Of a stretch of DNA of 64,000 nucleotides, positions 1 through 12,308 are shown piece by piece; positions within the stretch are counted from its first letter, which is position 1; each line of letters starts with the position of its first letter. This stretch comes from Neckera pumila. Taxonomy: Eukaryota; Streptophyta; Bryopsida; Hypnales; Neckeraceae. The stretch spans positions 870,501-934,500 of the forward strand of contig OZ018409.1 in NCBI GenBank assembly GCA_963969595.1, written 5' to 3'. A program made the position numbers and the translations under genes. Below the pieces are notes generated by a model. It saw only the letters and a list, made by a program, of their open reading frames with translations, was not told the origin of the DNA and did not search any database.

Positions 1-354
1 ATAATTTAAACCAATAAAATATGAGTTTCAATTTATAACATCCCCAGTGAATTTATAACATTCCTAAATCTACTATTATTACAATTGCTCTATATTAATT
101 TTTAGTGTGATTGTCTCTACAAAATCTCTTGTATGTGAGATTCAATTCCAAGAGCCTTTGAGAATATGAAAATTCAAGAAAGAAATGGGCACCTTCATAC
201 AAGATTTTAAAAAGAAATATTGCAACCTTGCACCTTGCAAGATCTCGAAGATGTCAATATGATTTTATAGAACGAGTTAGCGAATATACAGAAGAACAAC
301 CCAAAAGCAATAGTCAACAAAATTAGAATGAATTCTTTCTTCTAGTGTAATCTG
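1..354. other. AT-rich intergenic DNA
   Basis: No open frame or repeat that I recognise, apart from the lead-in (from about 290) to the duplicated telomere-type segment that follows. Confidence 0.5.
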
Positions 355-615
355 GAATTGTAGAATACCACACCTAATACCTTGAACCTTGAACCCTAAA
401 CCCTTCAAACCCTAAACCCTAGACCCTATAAGTTGATTCCCCCCACAAAAGAACAATCCAAAAGCAATAGTCAACTAAGTTAGAATCTATTTCTTCTAGT
501 AAAATCAAGAATTGTAGAATACCACACCTAATACCTTGAACCCTAAACCCTAAACCCTAAACCCTAAATCCCTTCAAACCCTAAACCCTAGACCCTACAA
601 GTTGATTCCCCCCAA
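290..615. repeat. Tandem duplication with interstitial telomere-type repeats
   Basis: Two adjacent copies of a segment of about 165 bp (about 290-440 and 441-615). Each runs from an 'AACAAYCCAAAAGCAATAGTC' type start through a 'GAATACCACACCTAATACC' stretch into plant telomere-type units (CCCTAAA) and ends at 'GTTGATTCCCCCC'. The second copy has four uninterrupted CCCTAAA units near 540-567; the first has diverged units. This is an interstitial tract, not a chromosome end, because unrelated sequence continues on both sides. Confidence 0.8.
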
Positions 616-1560
616 TATATAATATATTGAATTAAAAAAATAGCATTCTATGTACATTAGTGGCATGATGACAAATTTGTGCTGCCACTTGTCACAAACA
701 CAAACTACAATCCAATGTTAGAAAAGAAAAAAGTTAACGAAAATGGTCGAAGGCAGGTGGGACGAACAACTCATGAATTGGACAAATGTCAAATCAGAGA
801 AGAAGCCAAATCGCCAATAAATGAAGCTGACAGTGTGTTCGAGAATTTGGCAGCCGGAATTGTTGGAAAGTGATATTCCCCCTATTTATCTCCCCGATTT
901 GTGTAAAGCAAATTCCACCTTGTCTACAGAAAAGCGGCGGAATGGACGGTGCTCTAATATTAAAGAAAAAGCACATTGTCAACGTCGCCGCTTACCTTTT
1001 TATGGAGGTTTCCAATGTCAGCGCACCCCAAAACTGAGGAGGTTCTTCCCCCCGATGAGTGAAAAGTGTTCAACGGTTCGAAATCCAGAAATTCCCACCG
1101 TTATTTTCCCGCCATGCCAACACCGTCTCTCTCTCTCCGCAAGCTCCACATTTCCTCACTGCAGTCCTCCTTCATTCTCTTCTTCCATCACCATTGCAAG
1201 CATCGCTCCGGCGCATACTTTCAGTTTGTACTTCGCGATTTCAGTTATTCTGTGCAAAAGCACTATCATCAGCGGTCCTCAGTTTCGCACTCATTCGCAT
1301 AAGGTCATTGTTTTGCTTGTTGTTCATTTTCCTCTGTTTCATGACGAGTACTTGCGACCGAAAGTACTTTGATTTCATAGGACAGTACTTGCATTCAGCC
1401 ATTCCACGTCCCTGGTTTCGATCAGATTGTCTTCAGGGCTGATTTTTGAGAGGGTGAAATTCTCGATTGCAACGCTTGTTTCTAAACAGATATCAGCTTA
1501 CCGAAATGTACGCCGTAAATACCGGAAGCGGAGATTGTCTTCACTCTCAAAGTCATGAAG
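616..1560. other. Region without a convincing gene
   Basis: Several overlapping frames of 60-183 codons are open between about 680 and 1440, but none resembles a known family and they overlap on both strands. The stretch 1100-1220 is CT-rich and could be a promoter or 5' leader for the gene at 2408, but no TATA box or splice site fixes this. Confidence 0.4.
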
Positions 1561-1565
1561 AAGGG

Positions 1566-2333
1566 ATTATCTTCGATTCGAGGATAATGATAGACTGAAA
1601 CTGTGAGATTATTATCTTCGAGTCGAAGATAATCTGGACTCGCTGAATCGAATTAATGCTTTAGGTATCAAAAGTGTATGTATTTCATGATCTGGCAGAG
1701 ATTATCCTCGGCGCGAGGATAGTAACGTCAGACTTGCAATGTAGTTTATCTTCGACTCGAAGATAAACATATCTCGACTACTATTATGGGGATTATTCGA
1801 TGACGTTCCTCCTAGCATTATAGAAATGTCAAATTATCTTCGAGTCGAGCATACGATAAATAGAAACACACCATCTGACTTGTTTGTCAGTGACGACTCC
1901 TTCAATTCTCTGAATTATCTTCGAGCGAACGATAATGAATTCTAGACTGTATGATGTCCTTCCACAGGAGTATCTTCGAGTCGAAGATACTCTCGTCATT
2001 CCATTGTTTTTATTTTGAATCCAGGATGGATACTCTCAACTGTAGATTATACTTTAACTTTGAGTCTATAACAAAATAGCCGGACCGGAGTGATTCGTTC
2101 AATTAGTTTATTTTTTGAGTCTCATATAATATGTTCAGAATAGAATGGATTATCTTTGAGTCGAAGATAAATTAGTCAGGATGGAGGGTGACGTTCCACT
2201 AGATTATGTTTATGTCAATGATAGGATTTTTCGACTGTAATAACTCATTTGATTGGATTATTGTCAAGTGTACGATCAATTTGTCAGACCGGCAGAAATC
2301 ATTTCAATGGATTTTCTTCGAGTCGAAGATAAA
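1566..2333. repeat. Array of degenerate ~23-bp palindromes
   Basis: At least nine near-palindromes share the half-site TTATCTTCGA followed by its reverse complement around one variable base. Clear copies: 1566-1588, 1611-1633, 1701-1723, 1745-1767, 1968-1992, 2149-2171 and 2311-2333; those at 1611, 1745 and 1968 are perfect apart from the centre. Decayed copies lie near 1833, 1913, 2108, 2198 and 2255. Centres are mostly 42-58 bp apart, or multiples of that. Spacers share traces such as GTCAG, TGACGTTCC and TTCAATGGATT. The array therefore looks like a worn tandem repeat of about 50 bp. The last palindrome ends 75 bp before the ATG at 2408. Confidence 0.85.
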
Positions 2334-2407
2334 CTTGTGAACTGAATCCTTGCATCTCATGGACAGTGTTCATTATAATTTTAATAGCTTACTAATAGTT
2401 TGATGCC

Positions 2408-5260
2408 ATGTACAGAATGGACAATATTTCTGCGAATGAGTTTGCGGACCCAGTGCCAACCTTGCTGCCGGGTGTCGCGCCATGCGAGGGCATCCCTCGT
2501 GCTTTGTGGTATACCAAGGCCGTGACACTCACAAATGAAGCTGGAATGGAAGTGGCAAAAGGAATTTGCCATAGCGTTGATGCAGGCCTCGTCATTGATA
2601 TGGATGGGAAACCGCTTGGAGATGACCGGGTCGCAATTCAAATTGCGGAATCCCTCTGTGAAGCTGATGTTCCGTCGCAATGGATGTGGTCAATGCATTC
2701 CTGGCCCATTTCAAGGACGTATCTCAACGGTGTCAGTTTGTATGACCATGATCAGACATTTCTGTACAAGTCGGCAATGAGTGCATCTACGCGGCGTGTT
2801 CGGGTTGGAATTCGTTGTTATGAAAGTGCTGGACAGAGGATAGAACCGGCTAACCCTCCGAAAAAAGAAACCCTCCTCACCTCGCAAGCGATCACTCAGG
2901 TGTCAACTATGGATTGTTGCCCGAAGAACTGTTTGCAGCCATTCCCACGTGGTCAGATTCAAGCGCTTTGTTCCCTCGTTCATGTCGACGGTGGGGTGAA
3001 ATTACGAAAATCGCGTTGCCTTGACGTGTACAAGCAAACCCACCCCGGCGATGATGGGAAGGATATGATTACTTTGTCCCAACATGAAGTTTGTCCCACT
3101 GCTTGGTACAAAATTCATGGAATATCACGGGCTACATACTATAGGTACAGGGCGATGTCCAAAGTCGATAAGAAGCCAAAGCACCATGGTAATCTTGGCT
3201 TGAAAAAGCCGCGGACTCATACATTACAAGCGACGGCCACACTTCGACTTATTGTTGAGAGGGAAGCAGACCCAATGCCTCACAAATCAAGGACTCTTCA
3301 GTCCGGAGATAAGGTTCCATCCATGGTCCTGCCTTCATCATTTCAATGGAAGGAGCATTTGCCAGAGATAAACAACGTCAATTCCACATTTCAATTGCGA
3401 CAAATTTCAACGAGCGGGTTGAGCAACATCCGACGAGCTTCTTTTCCAGAGTACGCTCCAAAAGAACATGGTGACAATTTCGCTCGATGTGCACAATGTG
3501 ATAAACTCAAGCAACTGAGGGCCGCTTGCACTCCACGTTCCCGTGCGCAAGAAGTTTGGACTACAAAGTTAAAGGTCCATCTCGCTGGTCAAGAGGCACA
3601 CAGAGAGCTGTACTATGCAAATCGTATGATGTCTGAGAGGTATCCGGAGAAGGTTCTTACTATAATCCACGACAAGATGGATCATTCAAAAACGGCTTCT
3701 CCCCATTATTCTCACAAGAACAAGGGCACCGATTCTTTCATGAAGTTGCCCATTGCTATCACTGGCATGATTGCTTACAGTCATGGAGACGTGAGGTATG
3801 CGCACTAAGGCTTAGACATCTTTCCTACGGACTCCAACCATACAGTGGGCTCCATTGCAAAATTGTTGCGAGATCTTGAGTCTGAACCGAAATTTTCATC
3901 ACGTCAATTGTTTCCTCCTGTCAAAGATATGATTCATGGATTGTCAAAGGCTGTGCTGGAAGGCTCGGAGATTTGTGTGGACTCCCTGGCTCCTCGCTCT
4001 GAAGAAGTGGTGCAATCCCAATGTCTTCCTCCAACATTTATTCTACAGCTCGATAATGCCACTGGAGACAACAAAAACCGATGGATTTTTGCATTTTGCT
4101 CTCTCCTTGTATACAGAGCCGTTTTCCGTGAAGTCTACATCAATTTCCTTCTTGTTGGGCACACTCACGAGGACATCAATGCTCTGTTTGGTCGTTGGAG
4201 CAGCATGTTGAAGACAAATGACTACCTCACAGTTCCAAGGGTCATGAAGTCCTTCATGGATTGCGAAACACAATCTGTAATTCCGCATCTAATTGAAGAG
4301 GTCCCTGATTTCAAAAAATATGTTGAAGGATTCTTGCATACTGGCGATGATGCACTACAAGGCCATTCACAAGCGCAGCAATTCAAGTTCTACAAAGATT
4401 CGAATGGATGGCCCTTGATGCAGTACAAAATTCTTTGTACAGACGTTGACTGGTTGCCTAAAGAAGGTGGAGGGATTCGCCTATGGAAGGAGACATCTGA
4501 TGGGAGACCTAAAGTGCCAAAGGGTAGTCCTAAACCTTTTGCACCGCAACCGATGCGTTGCTTCGATGAGGTTTGTAAGGGGTTAGACGGGTATATTGCT
4601 TTGTGGGGTGCAATGGCTAATCAAGACCTGTCTGGGGAATTCCGGAGGAGAAATGCGACAGTGATGAAGTACTGGGAAGGTGTGAGAAATGCTTTGCAAG
4701 AACCACTTGTGGGTCGTGATATATTGCGAGATGGATTTTGGCCAAATTCAATAGTCGCAAGAGAAGAAGAAGACCAATACCAAGATGATGGCAATATGCG
4801 TGAAGAGTTTGCAGAGGATGCACCTTTTGTTGGGAAAAGGCGTGACCGTCCTTGTTCTTCATTTCATGTAGCCCGTGATGTATATGCCGATTACTTTGTT
4901 GCAGTACGTCCTGCCGATGGTGACCTTCGTCCTTTTTGGCTTGCAAGGGCATTAACAAACCCTAGTCCAGACCCGGGGCATGTCAATTACATTCACTTGC
5001 AGTACTAGACGCCTGCTTCATTTGAGCACATTGATGACAATACATATCTTGGATGGGACACAAAACAAGGGAATTTATGGTGTGAAGACAAGAACGTCTC
5101 CACAAGCTGGAATCGTACGGATACCCTAATGACGGCTTGGAAGCCCCGTGTGAAGGCGGCTACTGCAAACCCTCGCATCAAAATCCCGAAAACGCAAATC
5201 TGCATCATCAAAGAGTCCGTGGACGCCAATGCCATTGCTGAAGGAAGCAATCCTTCTTAG
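2408..5260 (+). pseudogene. DUF7869-like gene interrupted by two in-frame stops
   Basis: One reading frame runs from the ATG at 2408 to a TAG at 5258-5260 (951 codons), broken by TAA at 3806-3808 and TAG at 5006-5008, with no frameshift. The first part (466 codons) has a CCPKNC cysteine motif, a 'VCPTAWYKIHGIS' segment and 'CAQCDKLK', then a 'DKMDHSKT' motif. The second has 'LQLDNATGDNKNRW' and 'LVGHTHEDINALFGRW'. These are the marks I know from DUF7869-domain proteins of plants, protists and insects. Their spaced acidic residues suggest an RNase-H/transposase-like fold, but that is inference. The third part (5009-5260) keeps 'GWDTKQGNLW' and 'IKIPKTQICII', so homology continues past both stops. 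The palindrome array just upstream could be its promoter or transposon subterminal repeats. No function is established. Confidence 0.7.
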
Positions 5261-8190
5261 GCGCAGGGATGAATAGGTTTTGGGCATAGGATGCCATTTT
5301 AGGAGTTTGTAGTTTAGTTTTTAAATAACCAATTAAAGAATAAATGTAAAAAGAGAAAAATTTAGAACAAAAAAAAATTTGGGAGAAGTGTTATAAGTTG
5401 CTAGGTGATTTCTTTATGATAACTATGCCAAAAAAAAAAAAAAAAAAAAAATTAAAATGAATTAGATTGGAAGGTCATATTTACATAGATTTTGCTTCGG
5501 GTTAACTTTAGTTTGGGGTGCTCAATCTTTTTTAGTTATTACTATATTGTATATTCTACATTTTTCATAATATAATAAATTTGTATTGTTATTTGTAATA
5601 TTATATTGTGCCTTTTTTTACTTATTAATTTCATTTCTATTGTTCATGTTTGTTTCTTTCTGAAGGTGACTGTGATTTATGAAGACTAATTATGAATTTT
5701 GATTCCTGTGCTTGTGCAAAATATTGTACAAACAATCTTAAATTTGTTAATTATTGTATGTTATCAACAATCTTTGTTCAAATGTCATTGAGATCCTTTT
5801 AATATCTTTCCCACAAATGGTGGAAAGCGAATTTATCCAAAGAGACCCTAAAAAGTACGTGATCTTTATAATGGAAAAATATACAAATATAAGATATGAA
5901 ATGTGTAGTGTGCAAAGTGACATGGATTGGTGCAACTTTTTTTTGTACAAAAAGTTGTAGTTGCTTTGGCATATTACAGTCTCAATTTATTGAAGTATCT
6001 CAAATTAATGAACCCTTTTTCATACTAAATTTAGGCTCATAATTAAAATGAGACGCTATATTCTCTCATTTTAACGAATATGGCCTTATGTTGATATGTG
6101 AGGTCTATTAGACATCCTAATTGATGCCCTGTTACAAACCTCAAGGTTTCACAACATGGTTTGGTTGTTGTTTGTTCCCATAGAGACCTAAGTCTTCATG
6201 TTTGCTCCATTAATGGGAAGTGGCTGGCATCAATAGACGTGAAGGGCCATTGAATTGCATGGACATTAGTCACTGTAGACATTTTTTGGTATGTGGGGGA
6301 GATCAAGGTTAGGTGTTAGTCTTCAAATTCAATCTCTAGAAGTTGTCCGTTGATACAAAGGGACAAGACTGGCAGTTACCTTTTTCACGATTACTCCATA
6401 AGACTGTTTCCTTGTAGGCACCCACGATGGGGCTCTTTTAGTGTTCTCTTTGGAGTATCAATATCCTAAGAAAGTAGGATTCTTTGCCTCTATTCAAAGG
6501 CACATTTAGTAGATAGCTAGTTGTGTCCAAATGAGAAGAACGTATTGCAATTGCAAATCTTGGGTGCTGACATCAATTGGGATGTATTATTGCATGTGTT
6601 GGTAAGTTATTTCTCTTTGTATATGTTTGTGTTTATTGTATCCTATTCCTCTTTTTTTTGACGATGCTTAGTATGCCCAACAGCTAAGTTTTATATGTCA
6701 TATTTGTAGGTAAGATGGACTATACGTTTAGATTTTTTCTCATCTTAAGTGAACATTGTTCCCTCTAGACGAACATTGACTCTCTTTTAATAATGTAATG
6801 GATAATGCTGGCTCTATTAAGCTCAGATTCATTGTGGAGAAGGGTTAATATTGAGTTCATCGAGACTACACAATCTCTTGTGTTGATGATTCTAAGATGT
6901 GTCGGGTAGAAAGCTTGGTTTGGTAGGACCAATTTTACGTTCTGCATGTGAATATAGGTGAAATTTATGTACAGATTCTTTATTCTATATTTGCAATTGT
7001 TGCCTGCTACATCTGATTAAAACCTAAAGTTTTTTAAAACTTTGAAGAGGTTTAATTTAATCACATGTATTTCAATTTTTTAGATTCAATATACAATGGT
7101 CTTTTCATTCCACAAATGAGTTCAAATATGCAACCCAATCTTTGAGTAAAATATCTTGAAGGATTGAAAACTTTAGACTGCACGTATTGCATGGAAGAGG
7201 AATAAATTTTTGAACAATGCAGTGGAAATTTATTGTCTTGATGGATGATAGTGAATCCTTCTATATCAAACAAAGGTGTAAATGTTCATATTTGGAATTT
7301 TGGATGGAAAAGAAAGGTCTTACACAGTAATTCGATCTCTAATGAATACTCTTATTTTTTTAAAGCAGATGATTCACATGGTACTTCTAAAAGGATGATA
7401 TCTATGGTGACCAACTTGTCTTTTAAGAATTAATATGGGTTCTTGAAGATACAAGAAGTCTCTTGTAGTACTTTGATATGCAACAATAAGTGAAAGTGAG
7501 TGATTCCAAATTTACTTGTTTGTCTTAAAGAACCAAAAAGGCCCTAAACCTTGAACCTATTCGTAAAAGAAAATCATGTCATTCTTCCATGCCTTTATTC
7601 AACCTTCTTACAATTTGTGATAAAAAAACTGAAAAAATTATTTTGATTAGTATTAATTAAGTTTAAATGAATTATAATTGTACAATTTTAAACTATGCAT
7701 TATGGATAGTGTAGGAAAATATAACACAACGATTGTATATAGATTGAGAGATTATTAAGTTTAGTCCTTAAATGATAGACCAAACTTGAAGAGTTGGATT
7801 TTTAAAGAATCTTCAAGAAAACTCGTTTAGCACTAGACTATATGTGAACTTCCTTGGTATCATTCTCTTTATCTTCATATGTCAATCTAAGTCTTGGGAT
7901 TTAAATTACAATTGGAACTTGTATTTTTTGCATTGAAAAGTTTGATTAAAATTCTAAATAGTGGCTGTGAGGTTGCCCATGACTTGGAAGAAGGTAAAAA
8001 ATCATAATTGATTGATCATTTGAACAAGCTACATGATGTTCATTTAAGAAAGATTTTGAATTATCTTCCCACTGCCTTCCCAAGACCTCAAATGTTTACT
8101 AAAGGTTAATCATGAGGGAGCTTAAATTGTAAATATAATTGAGGTATTTCTATCTTCTTTTTACTTGTCAAATAAAAATTATGGTAATTA
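5261..8190. other. AT-rich region without recognised genes
   Basis: The region holds a run of about 22 A near 5430 and scattered short open frames (for example 5754-5960 and 7245-7433) with no family resemblance. The stretch 6120-6520 is less AT-rich but shows no intact domain. I see no palindromes matching those at 1.57-2.33 kb. Confidence 0.5.
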
Positions 8191-8237
8191 ATCAATTAAA
8201 AAAATGTAAAATTAAAGGACATATCCAGGGTTGTCAC

Positions 8238-8396
8238 ATCGGGCGTTCTAGGGTTATTGGGCATTCTAGGGTCATTAGACGTCTCGGACGGACATATGGT
8301 CCAGATTGGTTTTAGAATTTTGTCACACCTTAGTACTATTTGGCCATAACTTTTGTCACACCTTCGTACTATTTTGTCACACCTTAGTACTATGTG
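8238..8396. repeat. Short tandem repeats
   Basis: Near 8245-8280 a unit of about 19 bp ('GGGCATTCTAGGGTCATT' type) occurs twice. Between about 8319 and 8396 the unit 'TGTCACACCTTAGTACTAT' occurs three times. Phrases such as GTCACACCTT and GGCCATAACTTTT also occur around 10960-11000. Confidence 0.65.
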
Positions 8397-9642
8397 CAAC
8401 AAATAGTATTAAGGTGTGTCCAAGGCACCTTAACATCGACTTTTTTTTAACTTTACATAAAGTCAACTATTTGTTGACTACATCGAACGGGCGGAATCTC
8501 AATTGGACCGGCAAACCGAACAGGCGGGCAGGTGGGCGGCTTGTCCAATATGACAACCGTGCTTTGAAAGATAAAGTCGTTTAGAAATTTGCCGCAAAAG
8601 ACTAGTATCTCCTGGACTTCAGCAATGAGGTTGCATCATCAGCACGGAAGGTCAGAGAGGATAGTGAAGAAGTGCAAGCATATGATAATCCTAATGCTTG
8701 GCTTATCATAGATGGGGGAGAGCCCATTCGTTTAGGCTACAAGTGCCATATTCTGCTGGCATGTTTAGATAAAGATGTAAACTATAAGAAATTTTTCAAG
8801 GGTGGGTTGGTCTTTGGACATTATATTCCTGTTTGGTCAGAGGAGGAGTTCAACAAGTTTATGGTTGACTTTGAAGCCATGAGGGTCAGCTATTTACACA
8901 TAGATGTACCTACCAGAGATGGGGCTATGGAAAATTTCTAAAAGCTAGGAGGCGTGCCAAGGTATGTTTTATGTGCTGCGAAACGTAAGCAAGGTCTTGA
9001 TCTGATACAAAGTGCGGTCAGTTGTCTCGACAAGACAGCTTCTTTGCAGGTTTTTTATAGGAAGTTCAAGGATGAAGCAATGAGTGATAGCCTCATTCAT
9101 ATCAAATGTAAAGACAAGAGTTCTGAAAGCAGGAGCATGTTCTATGACTTTGCATCTCCGTATGTGCAGGATGAATTTGGAAAGTGCTTTATCAAACTCA
9201 ATAAGGTTGAGGTAGTGGACTTTCTGCGGAATTATGTACATAAGGACGCTGGGAGTGTTTATGGATACATTTTTGAGTTGGTTTTTGCATCAGCTTATCC
9301 AACAAGGCGGATAATTTGTGATGAAAAAAGTTGGGTCAAAAGGTCTTAAAATTGAATTGGTGGCAGAGACATTATCGCTGTTAAAAACAATGCTGGTTGT
9401 TGAATTTGCAAAAGTAGAAGAGTTGGTGTTGCCAAATACATACTATCAGCCTCTCAATTCAAACTTTGAGAGTGTTGACGCTGACATATATCCTAATATT
9501 TTGCTCCAGTTCTTTAGCTCCCGAAGAAGAACACACGGGTACAAGGTGAAGGGGCTGAAGGTTTTGCACAAGCAATTAAGTCAAACCAAGTATCAACTAT
9601 GTTAATGTGTGTTTGTGGATGAATACAAAATTAGTGGTTTTT
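8306..9642 (+). pseudogene. Decayed Crinkler/RHS-type NTPase-nuclease gene
   Basis: In one frame, 8306-8584, then up to the stop at 8939-8941, then to 9349, code for consecutive parts of one protein. They are separated by stops at 8582-8584, 8603-8605 and 8939-8941. The C-terminal part, 9318-9605, lies in another frame, so there is also a frameshift between about 9250 and 9350. Motifs in order: 'NPNAWLIIDGG', 'HYIPVWSEEEF', 'GGVPRYVL', 'GSVYGYIFEL', and a C-terminal 'YYQPLNSNFESVDA'. This order matches the NTPase plus restriction-endonuclease-like region of Crinkler-RHS-type proteins, known from oomycetes, fungi, trypanosome RHS genes and some plants. Some members are cytotoxic effectors; others sit in transposons. 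The copy is dead. The N-terminal P-loop is not visible and may be lost. Confidence 0.6.
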
Positions 9643-9649
9643 AGAACTG

Positions 9650-10927
9650 GTTGAAGGCAGACAAGACCAAATAAACAGGAGTGGACATGCCGCTACAGCT
9701 GATGGACCAATATGTGGTCTAGGTGGACTACAATAATTACGAGGGGTGTTTCTTGTTGTTTGTGTGTACAAGGAAATGTATGGTGGTAAATCATCGTGTA
9801 GAGCATGTCGTTGGCAATGATATGAACGTGGGGTAAAAAGTCTCTCTACTCATTCATGTCGATCTATATTTAACTAATTCATGTCAATCCATAAAAACCA
9901 TTGTTCTCTCTTTTTGTGGCCCAAATCTACAGATGAGTTCTTCTGTTTGAGGTTGTCTCAAGTACAACCTTACCTGCAGCTATTTTCTTGAAGCTCATTC
10001 CTAATTGAGCATCTTGTGTCAATGAAAATGCAGCATTTAGGTCTTATTATTCACCGAAGTTGTTTTGTTAGGTTGAACACCATTTTGTGGTCTAGAGTTG
10101 AAATGAATCATCCACAAACCCTCCATCAACTTGGTTATAGAATATGCCTAAAGATAATTGAAGTCATTCTCCAAAACTAAAGTTACAAAATTTGCCTAAA
10201 GATAATCGAAGTCATTTTCCAAAAGTAAAGATATCCGAAAGAAGCTTTAAAAGTTCTTGCTTTCTTCCATCTCCATAACATAAAATATATCATTTTCGGA
10301 CAAGGAAATGTCAAAATTGAATATCCTCGTCAAATTTTGGATCACTCAAAGCCAATCACCACATGACATATGACACTTTCTTTGACCACAAGAAGTCTTT
10401 CATTTATGCCAAATATGATGGACCTTCTTTTCCCATCCATATTGCGGTGCCTTCTTTGCTTGCATTGCATTAATTTGATTAACTCGTTTGATGTAGTACT
10501 AGTAATTTTGATTAAATTTGTAGTATTAGTTTGAAGTACGTATTGACCACATCTAATTATCTGAACTAAAATTATATTTTGTAGATGATCCTTCTAAAGA
10601 CTGTTTAAAGTTGATTATGAGTAATTTTAAAATGTAGGAAAATCATCATAATTAGCAGTTAGATTTTTGAAAGAATAGAAAATTCAAATCTTATAAGAAT
10701 CACATTACATTGAAGTAATAATAAATTTTTGAAAGAATTTTTTATTTTCTATATTAAACTTCAATGATGAATATCGGTTTATGCAATAGAAGATCCAATT
10801 ATTTACTTAGTGCACTCTATATCGTCAAAATTTCATAGTTTGAACAATCCTTCAATCTTCTTGGGGTTAAATAATAATACACCACTCCAAAAATATAACT
10901 AAATATCCAAGCCCCATTGAAGGTGTG
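9650..10927. other. No recognised gene
   Basis: A short open stretch after an in-frame stop near 9718 (to about 9835) may be a worn continuation of the upstream pseudogene, but no motif supports this. The rest is AT-rich with nothing that I recognise. Confidence 0.4.
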
Positions 10928-11667
10928 GGTGATTGCAAGAAATACCTATCCTATTTTGTGTCACACCTTGCATGCTGATTTGTTTTTTGGCCATAACTTT
11001 TGCATTCTAGATCCAAATGATTCAAAATTTATAGTCAAGGTACTCATGACTATAATACACCTTGTCAAATTTTCTTATAAATTTTAAAAAATGTTTCATT
11101 ATACAAAAATAGACCCCCATTTTATGTCACACTTGCCAATTGAATTTTTTTTTTTTAACAAAGTTGTACCCAAAGAAACAAGTTTAAAGCCGAAATTTGG
11201 AATTTGTGGGCTTCTAATGCACTTTTAGCTCTTGTTCAAAGGATTTTTAAAAATAGTTTATTATAAATTGTATAGAAATCCACAATGTGAGCCTCTTTCT
11301 ACTTGCATTTCAAAACATGTAAAAAATTATTTTGTGGTTTTTTTGGTGATTGACCATCTCAATAAAGTTGTTACAAATTGACAATTTTTATTTTCTTTAA
11401 TTCATTTTTTTCCTATTTTCTACTAATAAAAACATCAAAGCATGTTTTTTTCTTGAGATTTGGCACTTTTCCTAGTTCTCCTACTTAGAGAATTTTTCTA
11501 CGATTTCCTTAAGTTTGGCGGTTATCTTCATCTTATAAGTGTATACATTGGCCAATTTTTTTTTTTTAAATTTGAAAATTGTTTTTCTAATTGAAAGTAC
11601 TCCCCCTCCAAAAGGCATGAGTACTATAAAACGTAACAAAATCAGCATGTGTTTCTTGCAATCACCC
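10928..11667. mobile_element. Non-autonomous DNA transposon, 'GGTGATTGC' family, copy 1
   Basis: The ends are inverted: 'GGTGATTGCAAGAA' at left, 'TTCTTGCAATCACCC' at right. Flanks are GTGTG (10923-10927) and ATGTG (11668-11672), a near 5-bp target duplication. The element is 740 bp with no coding capacity. It shares ends and size with the copy at 43680-44456, where the 5-bp duplication is perfect. I cannot assign the superfamily. Confidence 0.7.
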
Positions 11668-11672
11668 ATGTG

Positions 11673-12119
11673 CAATATTTCATTTTACAATGAATTCAAT
11701 TTCAAAAATCACATTGGGCACGTGTAAATTGTTTGATTGGTTAGCATTTTCTTATGTATAGTTTACAGGATGGCATGGAAATATGCTAACACACAACATT
11801 TTGCAAGTGACAAAAATAGTTTGGACATCCCCATTCAATATCATTTGTTGTGTAGGTTGAAAAGTTTCCACCTCACAGTTTCAAGAAGATGCCCGTCTAG
11901 GGCTAACCTAGTCCTTTCAATGCAAACCTAAGGTCATCGAATTGTCTACTATTCTGGTAAGCCAAACCAAAACCAAAACTTGAGCAAACTTGAGCATGTG
12001 GACAGAAAATGTAGCAACTCTTCAGTGAGAGCTGGTGACAGTGAACTAGCTAGTTGTGATTTTGTACCTTCTTCGTCAAATGCTGAAAACTTTGAATTGA
12101 ATCAAGGAAATAGCATCAT
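11673..12119. other. No recognised gene
   Basis: Short open frames at 11737-11931 and 11980-12255 run into transposon sequence and have no family resemblance. Confidence 0.4.
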
Positions 12120-12308
12120 GGCAAATTTCATTAAAATGGTGCCATTCCATAACTTTGGCACTTTTAGAGTTCAGAACCTTCGTTCTGAAATCTATACCCG
12201 CCCTAGTAGGTTTAGAACGGTCATTTTGAAATCTATGTCTGTCCTGGATGGTTAAAATGGCACGCTGTCAAAATGGCACATGGAATACCGCCATTTTAAC
12301 GAAATTTG
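12120..12308. mobile_element. MITE, 'GGCAAATTTCGTTAAAATGG' family, short copy
   Basis: The left end is GGCAAATTTCATTAAAATGG; the right end is the inverse, 'CCGCCATTTTAACGAAATTTG'-like. The interior carries the 'TTCTGAAATCTATA' and 'TTAGAACGGTCA' phrases seen in the longer copies at 52446-52772 and 58585-58910. It is about 190 bp against about 326 bp for the full copies, so it is internally deleted. Confidence 0.7.

Noticed and set aside
821..1442. Overlapping open frames up to 183 codons
   Set aside because: No family resemblance, several frames open at once, and CT-rich composition that leaves few stops by chance.
1566..2333. CRISPR-like array
   Set aside because: The repeats are palindromic and degenerate with uneven spacing, in plant nuclear DNA, and no cas genes are present.
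4617..4958. Minus-strand frame of 113 codons
   Set aside because: Shadow of the DUF7869-like frame on the opposite strand.
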